This document shows positions 56,487-64,000 of a DNA stretch of 64,000 nucleotides, in pieces. The stretch is taken from assembly GCF_000698125.1 (NCBI RefSeq), contig NZ_BAXA01000007.1:62001-126000 (forward strand). Reading direction: 5' to 3'. The DNA comes from Geomicrobium sp. JCM 19038. Its GTDB lineage: Bacteria > Bacillota > Bacilli > Bacillales > Marinococcaceae. A program made the translations under genes and the position numbers. Below the pieces are notes generated by a model. The model was not told the DNA's origin. It ran no database searches and saw only the letters and a program-made list of their open reading frames with translations. Every line of letters begins with the position of its first letter. Position 1 is the first letter of the stretch.

Positions 56487-58871
56487 ATGACGACGCACAT
56501 TCAGCGAGCAGCGGTACTCGGCTCAGGTGTAATGGGTTCAGGGATTGCTGCCCATTTAGCAAACCTAGGAATAAACGTGCTACTGCTGGACTTGCCTGCA
56601 AAAGAACTCACAGATGAAGAAAAGGCAAAAGGGCTTACGCTAGATCATCCACAAGTTCGTAATCGTCAGGCAGTAACGAGTAAGCAGAAGTTATTTAAGC
56701 AAAAGCCTGCACCACTTGCTTCAAAGGAAAATGCACAGCGAATAGAAGTTGGAAATCTTGAAGACGATTTACACAAGCTAGGCGAAGTTGACTGGATTAT
56801 TGAAGTCGTTGTAGAAAACTTAGACGTAAAAAAACAATTGTTTGAAAAGGTTGAAAAGCATACAAAGCCAGGAACAATCGTTAGTTCCAATACGTCTGGA
56901 ATTTCTGTAAACGCAATGGTTGAAGGACGTTCCGACTCGTTTAAAAAGCACTTTTTAGGAACGCATTTTTTCAACCCTCCAAGATACTTACATTTACTTG
57001 AAATCATTCCGACAGAAGATACGGACCCTAACGTATTGGCATCTGTGAAAGCGTTTGCTGAAGATATGTTAGGCAAAGGTGTCGTCGAAGCAAAAGACAC
57101 ACCGAACTTTATCGGGAACCGCATTGGTACGTATGGATTGCTCGTTTCTGTTGAACAAATGGAACAGCATGGACTAACGATCTCAGAAGTTGATTCAATT
57201 ACAGGTCCACTCATCGGTCGTCCAAAAAGTGCAACGTTTAGAACGCTTGATGTTGTTGGCTTAGATACGTTTATGCACGTTGCTAAAAATGTATACGATC
57301 AAGTTGATGGAGAAGAAAAGGAAGTCTTTGATCCTCCAGCATTTATGAAAGAAATCACCGAAAAAGGGTGGATTGGTGCAAAGGTCGGTCAAGGTTTCTA
57401 TATGAAGAAAGGCAAAGGCAAGGACAAACAAATCCTTGAACTAGATCCTGAAACGTTAGAATACCGCGAAGGAAGCAAGTTAAAGTCCCCTTCAGTTGAA
57501 ATGGCAAAGCAAGCAAAAGGAAAGGCTGCTAAATTGCAGACACTTACGTATGCAGATGATAAAGCGGGTCAATTTACTTGGGGTACTTTAAAGAAAAGTC
57601 TGATCTATTCTGCAGAGAAGATGTCAGAAATTGCAAATGATGTTGTGGCAATTGACAACGCCATGAAGTGGGGATTCGGTTGGGAGCTTGGACCGTTTGA
57701 AGTTTGGGATGCAATCGGTGTTAAGAAATCAGTCGAAAAAATGGAAGCAGAAGGCGAAACCGTTCCGGCTTGGGTGAAGGAAATGCTTTCGAGTGGGCAT
57801 GATTCTTTCTATACAAAAGACGGAAAGTTTTATCAAAACGGTGAGTACGTAGCCTTGCCTAAGAGTGAGAAAGACATCGACGTTAGTGTACTCATTAAAA
57901 ATGAGTCGAACGTAATTAAGAAGAATGCTGGAGCGGTTCTCACAGATTTAGGCGATGGCATTGCTGGACTTACATTTACATCACCGAACAACTCAATCGG
58001 ACTTGATGTTATTCAAATGATGGATACAGCGATCAAAGAAGTTGAAGAGAACTATGATGGTCTCGTCATTTCCAACAAAGGCAAAAACTTCTGTGTTGGC
58101 GCTAACTTAATGATGATGCTTATGGAAGCGCAAGACTTTGCATTTGATGAGTTGGATCTTGTGATCCGTAAGTTCCAACAGATGACATCGAACATTCGCT
58201 ACAGCAAAAAACCTGTCGTAACCGCACCATTCCAAATGGCACTCGGTGGAGGTGCTGAGATTTGTATGCCATCTGCGAGCATCCAAGCATCAAGTGAGAC
58301 GTATATGGGTCTCGTTGAAGTCGGTGTAGGCCTCATTCCAGGGGGCGGCGGAAATAAAGAATTGTACCTAAGATCGATTGAGAATGTTCCGAAAGGTACG
58401 GATTTACAACCAATTGCAAATAAAGTGTTCGAAACGATTGCGATGGCGAAAGTCGGTACATCAGCACAAGAATCGAAAGAAAATGGATTTTTGGCTGACC
58501 GTGATGACATCGTTGCCAACTATCGTCAAGTAACATGGAGTGCAAAGCGAAAAGCAATGGAACTTGCTGAAAAAGGTTATCGCCCTCCAGTTAAGCAGCC
58601 GGTACGAGTTGTTGGAGAAACGGGCTATGCAACGATGCGACTTGGTGCAGAAGGATTAAAACTATCCGGTCAAATTAGTGATCATGATTTTAAAATTGCA
58701 GAAAAACTCGCGTTCGTCATTGCTGGTGGTCGTGTTCCAAAGAACAGTGAAGTTGATGAGCAATACTTGCTCGATCTCGAGCGCGAAGCGTTCCTTAGCT
58801 TAATTGCAGAACCAAAAACACAAATGAGAATGCAACACATGTTAAAAACGGGTAAGCCATTACGCAACTAG
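56487..58871 (+). CDS. fadN: 3-hydroxyacyl-CoA dehydrogenase / enoyl-CoA hydratase fusion
   Basis: About 794 residues from ATG 56487, preceded by AGGAGG. The N-terminal NAD-binding domain has AAVLGSGVMGSGIAAHLAN; HFFNPPRYLHLLEIIPTE and DTPNFIGNRIG are hydroxyacyl-CoA dehydrogenase motifs. A second dehydrogenase C-terminal domain (WELGPFEVWDAIG) follows. The crotonase domain is at the C-terminal half (LVISNKGKNFCVGANLMM and MALGGGAEICM). This order (dehydrogenase then hydratase) and length match B. subtilis FadN. It catalyses the hydration and NAD+-dependent oxidation steps of beta-oxidation. It is the first gene of fadNAE under a perfect FadR box. Confidence 0.93.
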   Translation: MTTHIQRAAVLGSGVMGSGIAAHLANLGINVLLLDLPAKELTDEEKAKGLTLDHPQVRNRQAVTSKQKLFKQKPAPLASKENAQRIEVGNLEDDLHKLGEVDWIIEVVVENLDVKKQLFEKVEKHTKPGTIVSSNTSGISVNAMVEGRSDSFKKHFLGTHFFNPPRYLHLLEIIPTEDTDPNVLASVKAFAEDMLGKGVVEAKDTPNFIGNRIGTYGLLVSVEQMEQHGLTISEVDSITGPLIGRPKSATFRTLDVVGLDTFMHVAKNVYDQVDGEEKEVFDPPAFMKEITEKGWIGAKVGQGFYMKKGKGKDKQILELDPETLEYREGSKLKSPSVEMAKQAKGKAAKLQTLTYADDKAGQFTWGTLKKSLIYSAEKMSEIANDVVAIDNAMKWGFGWELGPFEVWDAIGVKKSVEKMEAEGETVPAWVKEMLSSGHDSFYTKDGKFYQNGEYVALPKSEKDIDVSVLIKNESNVIKKNAGAVLTDLGDGIAGLTFTSPNNSIGLDVIQMMDTAIKEVEENYDGLVISNKGKNFCVGANLMMMLMEAQDFAFDELDLVIRKFQQMTSNIRYSKKPVVTAPFQMALGGGAEICMPSASIQASSETYMGLVEVGVGLIPGGGGNKELYLRSIENVPKGTDLQPIANKVFETIAMAKVGTSAQESKENGFLADRDDIVANYRQVTWSAKRKAMELAEKGYRPPVKQPVRVVGETGYATMRLGAEGLKLSGQISDHDFKIAEKLAFVIAGGRVPKNSEVDEQYLLDLEREAFLSLIAEPKTQMRMQHMLKTGKPLRN

Positions 58872-58893
58872 CACTATTAAGGAGGGAACGGTC

Positions 58894-60072
58894 ATGAGAG
58901 AAGCGGTGATCGTATCAGGAGCAAGAACCGCAGTAGGCAAGGCGAAAAAAGGGACGCTTGCACAGATGCGTCCAGACGATTATGCAGCAGAAACCGTAAA
59001 AGAAACGCTAAAGCGCGCAGGTGACTTTGATGCAAGTCAAATTGAAGACGTCATTTTCGGTTGTGCGATGCCAGAAGCCGAGCAAGGTATGAACATGGCA
59101 CGGAACATTTCCGGTCTTGCAGGATTACCCAATACTGCAGGCGCGGTAACCATTAATCGTTACTGTGCCTCAGGTCTTCAAAGCATTGCTTATGCAGGGG
59201 AGAAAATCATGCTCGGCCATGCACATACGATCCTTGCAGGCGGGGCAGAATCAATGAGTTTGATCCCGATGGGTGGGCATGTCATTGCACCAAACGCAAA
59301 ACTTGTTGAAAATGCTCCAGAATATTACATGGGGATGGGGCACACAGCTGAGCAAGTGGCGAACGAATTCGGTGTAAGCCGTGAAGACCAGGACGCTTTT
59401 GCCGTAGAAAGTCATAAACGGGCAGCCGCAGCCATTGAAGCGGGTCGATTCAAAGATGAAATCGTACCACTAGAAGTGAAAAAGCGTTACGTAGATGCAA
59501 ACAATAAGTTCCAAGAGAATACGGTAACGTTTGATACAGATGAAGGCGTACGCGTTGGTACAACAGTAGAAACGCTTTCAGGTCTAAGACCAGCCTTTCA
59601 TGTAAAGGGAAGTGTAACAGCAGGTAACTCTTCACAAATGAGTGACGGAGCAGCTTCAGTCCTGTTAATGGACCGTGAAAAAGCAGAAGCCGATGGCTTA
59701 AAGCCAATGGCGAAGTTTTTAGGAATGGCGGTTGCCGGTGTTCGCCCAGAAGTTATGGGAATTGGACCTGTTGAAGCGATTCCTAAAGTATTGAAAAATG
59801 TTGGATTGTCGCTTGAGGACATCGGTTTATTTGAACTTAACGAAGCCTTTGCTTCCCAGTCACTTCAAGTTATTCGTTCATTAGAACTTGATCATAGCAA
59901 AGTAAACGTGAATGGTGGCGCGATTGCACTCGGGCATCCGCTCGGCTGTTCGGGAACGAGATTAACACTCTCACTTATTCACGAAATGAAGCGTCGCAAT
60001 GAGCAATACGGTGTTGTAACGATGTGTATCGGTGGCGGTATGGGTGCTGCTGGAGTGTTTGAATTACTATAA
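58894..60072 (+). CDS. fadA: Acetyl-CoA C-acyltransferase (3-ketoacyl-CoA thiolase)
   Basis: 392 residues. Acyl-binding Cys91 in NRYCASGLQSIA, catalytic His in NGGAIALGHPLGCSG, and the second catalytic Cys in TMCIGGGMGAAG. It cleaves 3-ketoacyl-CoA to acetyl-CoA and a shortened acyl-CoA. It follows fadN by 22 bases with an AAGGAGGG ribosome binding site and precedes fadE by 27 bases. Together with FadN it forms the usual soluble beta-oxidation pair. It is clearly distinct from the thiolase at 34.3 kb. Confidence 0.93.
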   Translation: MREAVIVSGARTAVGKAKKGTLAQMRPDDYAAETVKETLKRAGDFDASQIEDVIFGCAMPEAEQGMNMARNISGLAGLPNTAGAVTINRYCASGLQSIAYAGEKIMLGHAHTILAGGAESMSLIPMGGHVIAPNAKLVENAPEYYMGMGHTAEQVANEFGVSREDQDAFAVESHKRAAAAIEAGRFKDEIVPLEVKKRYVDANNKFQENTVTFDTDEGVRVGTTVETLSGLRPAFHVKGSVTAGNSSQMSDGAASVLLMDREKAEADGLKPMAKFLGMAVAGVRPEVMGIGPVEAIPKVLKNVGLSLEDIGLFELNEAFASQSLQVIRSLELDHSKVNVNGGAIALGHPLGCSGTRLTLSLIHEMKRRNEQYGVVTMCIGGGMGAAGVFELL

Positions 60073-60099
60073 ACAAAACTTAACTAGGAGGAATTTACA

Positions 60100-61883
60100 A
60101 TGGCAGAAGCGTTAAAAACGAGCATCAAAGGCGGCGGGTTTTTACTAGAAGATGTTGAAACAACAGATGTGTTCACTCCAGAAGACTTTACAGATGAGCA
60201 CAAGATGATCTCAAAAACAACTTCAGATTTCGTATATAACGAGGTTTATCCGGTCATTGACCACATCGAGAATCATGAATTTGATTACTCTGTGAAATTG
60301 CTTAAAAAAGCAGGAGAGCTTGGACTTCTAGGTGCTGACGTACCAGAAAAGTATGATGGAATTGGTCTTGATAAGATTAGCTCAAGCTTAATTACAGAAA
60401 GCATGTCACTTGCTGGCGGGTTCGGTCTAAGCCACGGTGCACACGTTGGGATTGGCTCCTTACCGATCGTTTTCTTCGGTAATGAAGACCAAAAGAAAAA
60501 GTATTTGCCTAAACTATCTTCAGGAGAGCTAATCGCAGCGTATGCGTTAACAGAGCCAAGCTCGGGATCTGACGCACTTGGAGCAAAAACGACGGCGATC
60601 TTGAACGAAGAAGGTACACACTACGTTCTTAACGGTGAGAAGCAATGGATCACGAACTCTGCATTTGCTGATGTGTTTGTTGTCTATGCTCAAATCGATG
60701 GCGACAAGTTTACAGCTTTTATCGTTGAGCGCGACTACGACGGTGTATCAACTGGTGTTGAAGAGAAGAAGATGGGGATTAAAGGATCTTCTACTCGTAC
60801 GTTGCTTTTAGAAGATGCTAAGGTTCCTAAAGAAAACGTACTCGGAGAAATCGGACGCGGACACGTGATCGCGTTTAACATTCTTAACGTTGGTCGTTAC
60901 AAGTTAGGTGTTGGTTGTGTTGGCGGTGTGAAGCGTACAATCGAACTTGCAGCGACATATGCAAGTGAGCGTAAGCAATTCAAGACACCAATTGCAAACT
61001 TCACAGCGATTCAAGAGAAACTCGGATCAATGGCGACAAAAGCTTATGCCCTCGAAAGCTCGATTTACCGTACAGGTGGACTTTTTGAGAAGAATCTCGG
61101 TGACCTTACAGATGAAGAGCAAGCGGATGGCGAAAAAGTTGCAAAGGCGATTGCAGAGTATGCAATTGAGTGTTCATTAAACAAATTCTTCGGTTCAGAA
61201 GCACTTGATTATTGTGCAGATGAAGCGGTTCAAATTCACGGTGGTTACGGATTTATGGCTGAATACGAAGTAGAACGAATTTATCGTGACTCTCGTATTA
61301 ACCGTATCTTTGAAGGAACGAATGAAATCAATCGTTTACTCGTACCAGGTACTCTCGTACGTAAGACGATGAAGGGTGAACTTCCATTCTTAGAGAAAGC
61401 CATGGGACTTCAAGAAGAACTAATGCTATGATGCCAGAAGAGCCAGGCGATGCGCCGCTTGAAAAAGAAAAGTATATGCTCCAAAATGCGAAGAAACTCG
61501 TGATTATGGGTGCAGGTTCAGCCGTTCAAAAATACGGAAAAGAACTCGACAAAGAACAAGAGCTTCTTCTAAACGTGGCAGACATGGTTAGCGAAATTTA
61601 TAACATGGAAGCTGCCATTGCCCGTACAGAGAAAGCGATTGAGAAGAATGGTGCAGACAGTGAAACGCTAAAACTTCTTTATACGAAAGTACTCGTAGAA
61701 GAAGGATTACAAAACATTGAAGCGGATGCGAAAGAGTCACTGATCCACATGGAAGAAGGCGACACACTTCGCACAATGCTTTCAATGGTACGTAAATTAA
61801 CGCGTCGTACACCAGACAACGTCATCAAATTGAAGCGCGAAATCGCTGAGCGAATCGTTCAAGAGAAAAAGTACGTCGTATAA
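60100..61883 (+). pseudogene. fadE: Acyl-CoA dehydrogenase, frameshifted
   Basis: The two frames (443 and 151 residues) together give about 594 residues, which is the length of B. subtilis FadE. The first frame contains the flavin-binding core: YALTEPSSGSDALG, KQWITNSAFADVFVV, HVIAFNILNVGRYKLG, and FEGTNEINRLLVPG near the catalytic region. It stops in QEELML. The second frame (MPEEPGDAPLEKEKY onwards) is the extra C-terminal helical domain of this subfamily. One base is missing around 61424-61429. The lesion gives a TGATG overlap, so true gene fission with coupled translation cannot be excluded. It performs the first, FAD-dependent oxidation of acyl-CoA. AGGAGG precedes the start. Confidence 0.87.
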
Positions 61884-61887
61884 GAAA

Positions 61888-61921
61888 GAAAACGTTCATC
61901 TCGTAAGAGGTGGGCGTTTTC
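61888..61921 (+). terminator. Rho-independent terminator of fadNAE
   Basis: A 15-base stem with G-T pairs (61888-61902 with 61907-61921, loop GTAA) is followed by GTTTTGTT. Confidence 0.85.
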
Positions 61922-61961
61922 GTTTTGTTCGAATAACTAATCAAATCATAAGGAGATAAAC

Positions 61962-62291
61962 ATGATAAAAGTTATCACACTTTGTGGATCAACAAAATTT
62001 AAACAACAATTCGACCATGCAAATGCGATGCTCACACTTGAAGGACATGCTGTGATTAGTGTTGGTTTCTTTGAACAATGTGAAGGAATTGAAATTAGTA
62101 ATGATCAATTAAGAATGCTTGAGGAAATTCTTTTGAGAAAGATTGATCTTGCTGATGAAGTTATGGTTATTGATCCTACAGGGTATATCGGAGATTCAAC
62201 GAGCAATGAAATTACGTATGCAAAGCAATCAGGCAAAAAAGTCACGTATTACTCGCAAATGAGTTGGTTAGATCCAAAGGAGGCCAACTAG
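61962..62291 (+). CDS. Small conserved protein with nucleoside 2-deoxyribosyltransferase-like fold
   Basis: 109 residues behind AAGGAGATAAAC. The start MIKVITLCGSTKFKQQFDHAN, the central EGIEISNDQLRMLEE and the ending IDLADEVMVIDPTGYIGDSTSNEITYA are conserved in a widespread bacterial family. CGST plus the D-x-Gly-(Tyr)-Ile-Gly-x-Ser-x-x-x-Glu motif resembles nucleoside 2-deoxyribosyltransferase / YtoQ-like folds that bind nucleosides. The biochemical role is not established. It is monocistronic, with a terminator downstream. Confidence 0.65.
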   Translation: MIKVITLCGSTKFKQQFDHANAMLTLEGHAVISVGFFEQCEGIEISNDQLRMLEEILLRKIDLADEVMVIDPTGYIGDSTSNEITYAKQSGKKVTYYSQMSWLDPKEAN

Positions 62292-62595
62292 ATCTATGTT
62301 TGAATCTTTAACAAGTACTAAGGGGAACAACAGAAATCCCCACAAAACGAGAAAAAAGCCCACATAAAAGCTGTTATGTGAGTTTTTTTCAAGACAGTTG
62401 ATGATAATTTGACGACATAGCAAGAATATATAGTGAGCAAAGCACTCCATCTGACACCTCTCAACAAACGAGTAGACGAACTGAAATGACAAATTCGATG
62501 AAGTTAGATCAAATGGTAGAAAATCTGCTATTATAGTATTGTTAAAATTACAAACCTTCCGTACAATCACAGTAGACAACTGGTGGAGGTGGCTT
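62292..62595. other. Intergenic region before the RocB-like gene
   Basis: About 300 bases. They hold a terminator hairpin and two more motifs of the CCCCACA type. A TATTAT-like -10 lies near 62530, and GGAGGTGG is the site of the next gene. No gene is supported on either strand; the minus-strand frame crossing it is antisense to the RocB-like gene. Confidence 0.45.
62352..62389 (+). terminator. Rho-independent terminator
   Basis: The stem GCCCACATAA pairs with TTATGTGAG, flanked by six A and seven T. It follows the small conserved gene. Confidence 0.75.
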
Positions 62596-64000
62596 ATGAA
62601 TACTACAAGTTTTGAACAAAAGAAACAATTGCTAGCGGAATTAGTGGCAATTCCGAGTATTACAGGTACGGAAAGTGAAAAGCTTTTTCCGAAACATTTA
62701 TACAATCGATTGTTGCAATTGGATTATTTTAATCAGCACCGTGACTACCTTCATTTAGGAGAGTCACCACAGTCTGCTGAATTCCTTACTGCTTTGTATA
62801 AGCACGAGTATGCTACAAAAACGGTCGTCATGATGAGTCACTTTGACGTCGTTAGTGTCGAGAATTATGGAGAACTGGATTCGATTGCTTTTGATATTGA
62901 GCAAATTACCGAATGGTTCCACAATCACGAGAATCAATTTAACGGTAGCATCTTAAAAGACATTCAAACAGGTGATTACATATTTGGACGAGGCGCCATG
63001 GACATGAAAGCTGGACTGGTCATTCAACTTTCCATTCTGGAGAAAGCGATCAAAGAATCTTGGCCAATAAATCTCGTTTTACTTACCGTGCCAGATGAGG
63101 AAGTAAATTCAGCGGGGATGCGTGCTGCAGTCGAATACTTATACGATTTGAAATCATCTCATAACCTTGACTACGAATTGTTTTTAAATAGCGAACCTGT
63201 GTTTACGCAAACGCCTGGGGACGAGCAGTTTTATGTGTATAGTGGCTCAATCGGTAAAATCATGCCTAGTGTGTTTTGTTATGGTGTTGAGACGCACGTC
63301 GGAGAGCCATTAAGTGGATTAACGTCTACGTTTATGCTTTCTCAAATAACGAGTCAAATTGAGTATAATGAAAGGTTTAGAGAGCAAGTTGATGGTGAAG
63401 AAACGCCGCTTCCAGTAGCACTTTATCAAAAAGACTTGCAAGAGTCCTATTCTGTAAAGACACCGTACCGTTCAACGTCTTTGTTTAATGTCTTCTTATT
63501 TGAACGAAGTGCATTTGATATCGAACGAATTTTTAGAGAAGAGGTTGTTGTAGCGGTTGATACGTTAAATAAACGTGCGAAACACATAGGCTTACCTAAA
63601 ACGACAGTGATGAACTTTGATGAACTGTTAATTTATGCGCAAGAAAAGCACGGACAGGAACTACTTACAGAGTGGCAGCAAGAGATCTTTTCGAATGAGT
63701 CTTATGATGATCGTGCTAAAGCATCAATGATCATTGATAAGATTTTACTTCGTTGTGATGAACTTGCGCCTGTCGTCATTACGTACTTTTCACCTCCTTA
63801 TTATCCAGCTGTTCGTTCAAAAAAGGCGGACATTGAGCCGGTTATTGAATTGATTCGTACCACTTCACAGAAACGTTTCGACAGAGAAGTCACGCACTTA
63901 AATTACTTTAATGGGATTAGTGACCTGAGTTATCTTGCCTATAAGCATGCAAGAAATGATGCCTCTTATGAACGAAATACACCGGGGTTCAACTGGTCAT
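62596..64000 (+). CDS. RocB-like M20 family peptidase, 3' end cut by window edge
   Basis: The frame is open from ATG 62596 (GGAGGTGG upstream) to the end of the window, 468 codons. VVMMSHFDVVSVENYG has the metal His, FGRGAMDMKAGLV the bridging Asp and LTVPDEEVNSAGM the catalytic and metal Glu. The long insert with FYVYSGSIGKIMPSVFCYG and the later VITYFSPPYYPAV block matches the RocB (arginine-utilisation protein) branch of M20. RocB proteins are about 545-570 residues, so roughly 80-100 residues are missing. RocB is linked to arginine/ornithine catabolism, which fits the agmatinase-family gene at 40 kb, but the reaction is not known. Confidence 0.8.
   Translation, partial: MNTTSFEQKKQLLAELVAIPSITGTESEKLFPKHLYNRLLQLDYFNQHRDYLHLGESPQSAEFLTALYKHEYATKTVVMMSHFDVVSVENYGELDSIAFDIEQITEWFHNHENQFNGSILKDIQTGDYIFGRGAMDMKAGLVIQLSILEKAIKESWPINLVLLTVPDEEVNSAGMRAAVEYLYDLKSSHNLDYELFLNSEPVFTQTPGDEQFYVYSGSIGKIMPSVFCYGVETHVGEPLSGLTSTFMLSQITSQIEYNERFREQVDGEETPLPVALYQKDLQESYSVKTPYRSTSLFNVFLFERSAFDIERIFREEVVVAVDTLNKRAKHIGLPKTTVMNFDELLIYAQEKHGQELLTEWQQEIFSNESYDDRAKASMIIDKILLRCDELAPVVITYFSPPYYPAVRSKKADIEPVIELIRTTSQKRFDREVTHLNYFNGISDLSYLAYKHARNDASYERNTPGFNWS

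Noticed and set aside
56666-57214. 182-codon minus-strand ORF inside fadN
   Set aside because: Mirror of strongly biased coding in fadN; rich in Ser/Cys/Phe, typical of antisense frames.
62268-62705. 145-codon minus-strand ORF across the intergenic gap
   Set aside because: Overlaps a terminator and the 5' end of the RocB-like gene; no ribosome binding site or recognisable product.
1-64000. tRNA, rRNA, prophage, insertion sequence or toxin-antitoxin loci
   Set aside because: I looked for tRNA-like cloverleaf ends, integrase, transposase and paired small toxin genes and saw none.

Overview
The window reads as a chromosomal segment of a spore-forming member of the Bacillaceae, probably an alkaliphilic and/or salt-tolerant one. 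The pointers are strong Gram-positive ribosome binding sites (AAGGAGG type), a high-alkaline subtilisin with a 269-residue mature part, a CotF-like spore coat protein, Bacillus-type FadR boxes and cre sites, lipobox lipoproteins and many acidic extracytoplasmic proteins. The genus cannot be fixed from the sequence alone. I see no rRNA, tRNA, CRISPR array, prophage or complete insertion sequence.

Layout. 1-2.9 kb: edge of an Asp/Glu racemase-family gene, then a PadR / membrane protein / anchored extracellular protein operon. 3-6.1 kb: a Na+:solute symporter overlapping a YtcJ-type amidohydrolase. 6.2-12.8 kb (minus strand): a catabolic operon with an allantoinase/hydantoinase-like enzyme, an M20 carbamoylase, an oligopeptide-type binding lipoprotein, a deaminase/chlorohydrolase-type amidohydrolase and a DUF1028 protein. 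A divergent IclR regulator follows at 13 kb. 14.1-17.1 kb: an AbgB-AbgT pair. 17.5-18.7 kb: alkaline subtilisin. 19-28.8 kb: five more family-5 substrate-binding lipoproteins (one on the minus strand, four in a row on the plus strand) around an M20D amidohydrolase, with no ABC permease or ATPase anywhere in the window. 28.8-33.9 kb: M20 dipeptidase, FGGY kinase, CpsB/YwqE-type phosphatase and a DUF3100 membrane pair. 34.3-37.1 kb: thiolase and long-chain acyl-CoA ligase behind a FadR box. 37.3-46.7 kb: TauE/SafE protein, dicarboxylate symporter, agmatinase-family ureohydrolase, HAD hydrolase, an unusual gamma-glutamyltransferase with an inserted domain and SLH repeats, and acetoacetyl-CoA synthetase. 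46.7-53.4 kb: small proteins, a DcuS/CitA-type two-component system and a CcpA-linked tctCBA transporter. 53.8-56.3 kb: M20 carboxypeptidase, secreted protein and two spore-coat-related genes. 56.5-61.9 kb: fadNAE beta-oxidation operon with FadR boxes. 62-64 kb: a small conserved protein and a RocB-like peptidase cut by the right edge.

Together the genes describe a scavenging lifestyle. Secreted protease and gamma-glutamyltransferase release peptides and amino acids. Many binding lipoproteins plus AbgT, SSS, DAACS and Tct transporters capture amides, peptides and organic acids. Six M20 metallohydrolases and three amidohydrolase-superfamily enzymes cleave them, and fatty acids are burned under FadR/CcpA control.

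A dominant technical feature is that eleven genes are broken by missing bases at twelve sites, nearly all in short homopolymers (one gene has two sites; one site seems to lack two bases). Downstream frames are otherwise intact, so uncorrected sequencing/assembly indels are more likely than real decay. Split genes should be read as single genes.
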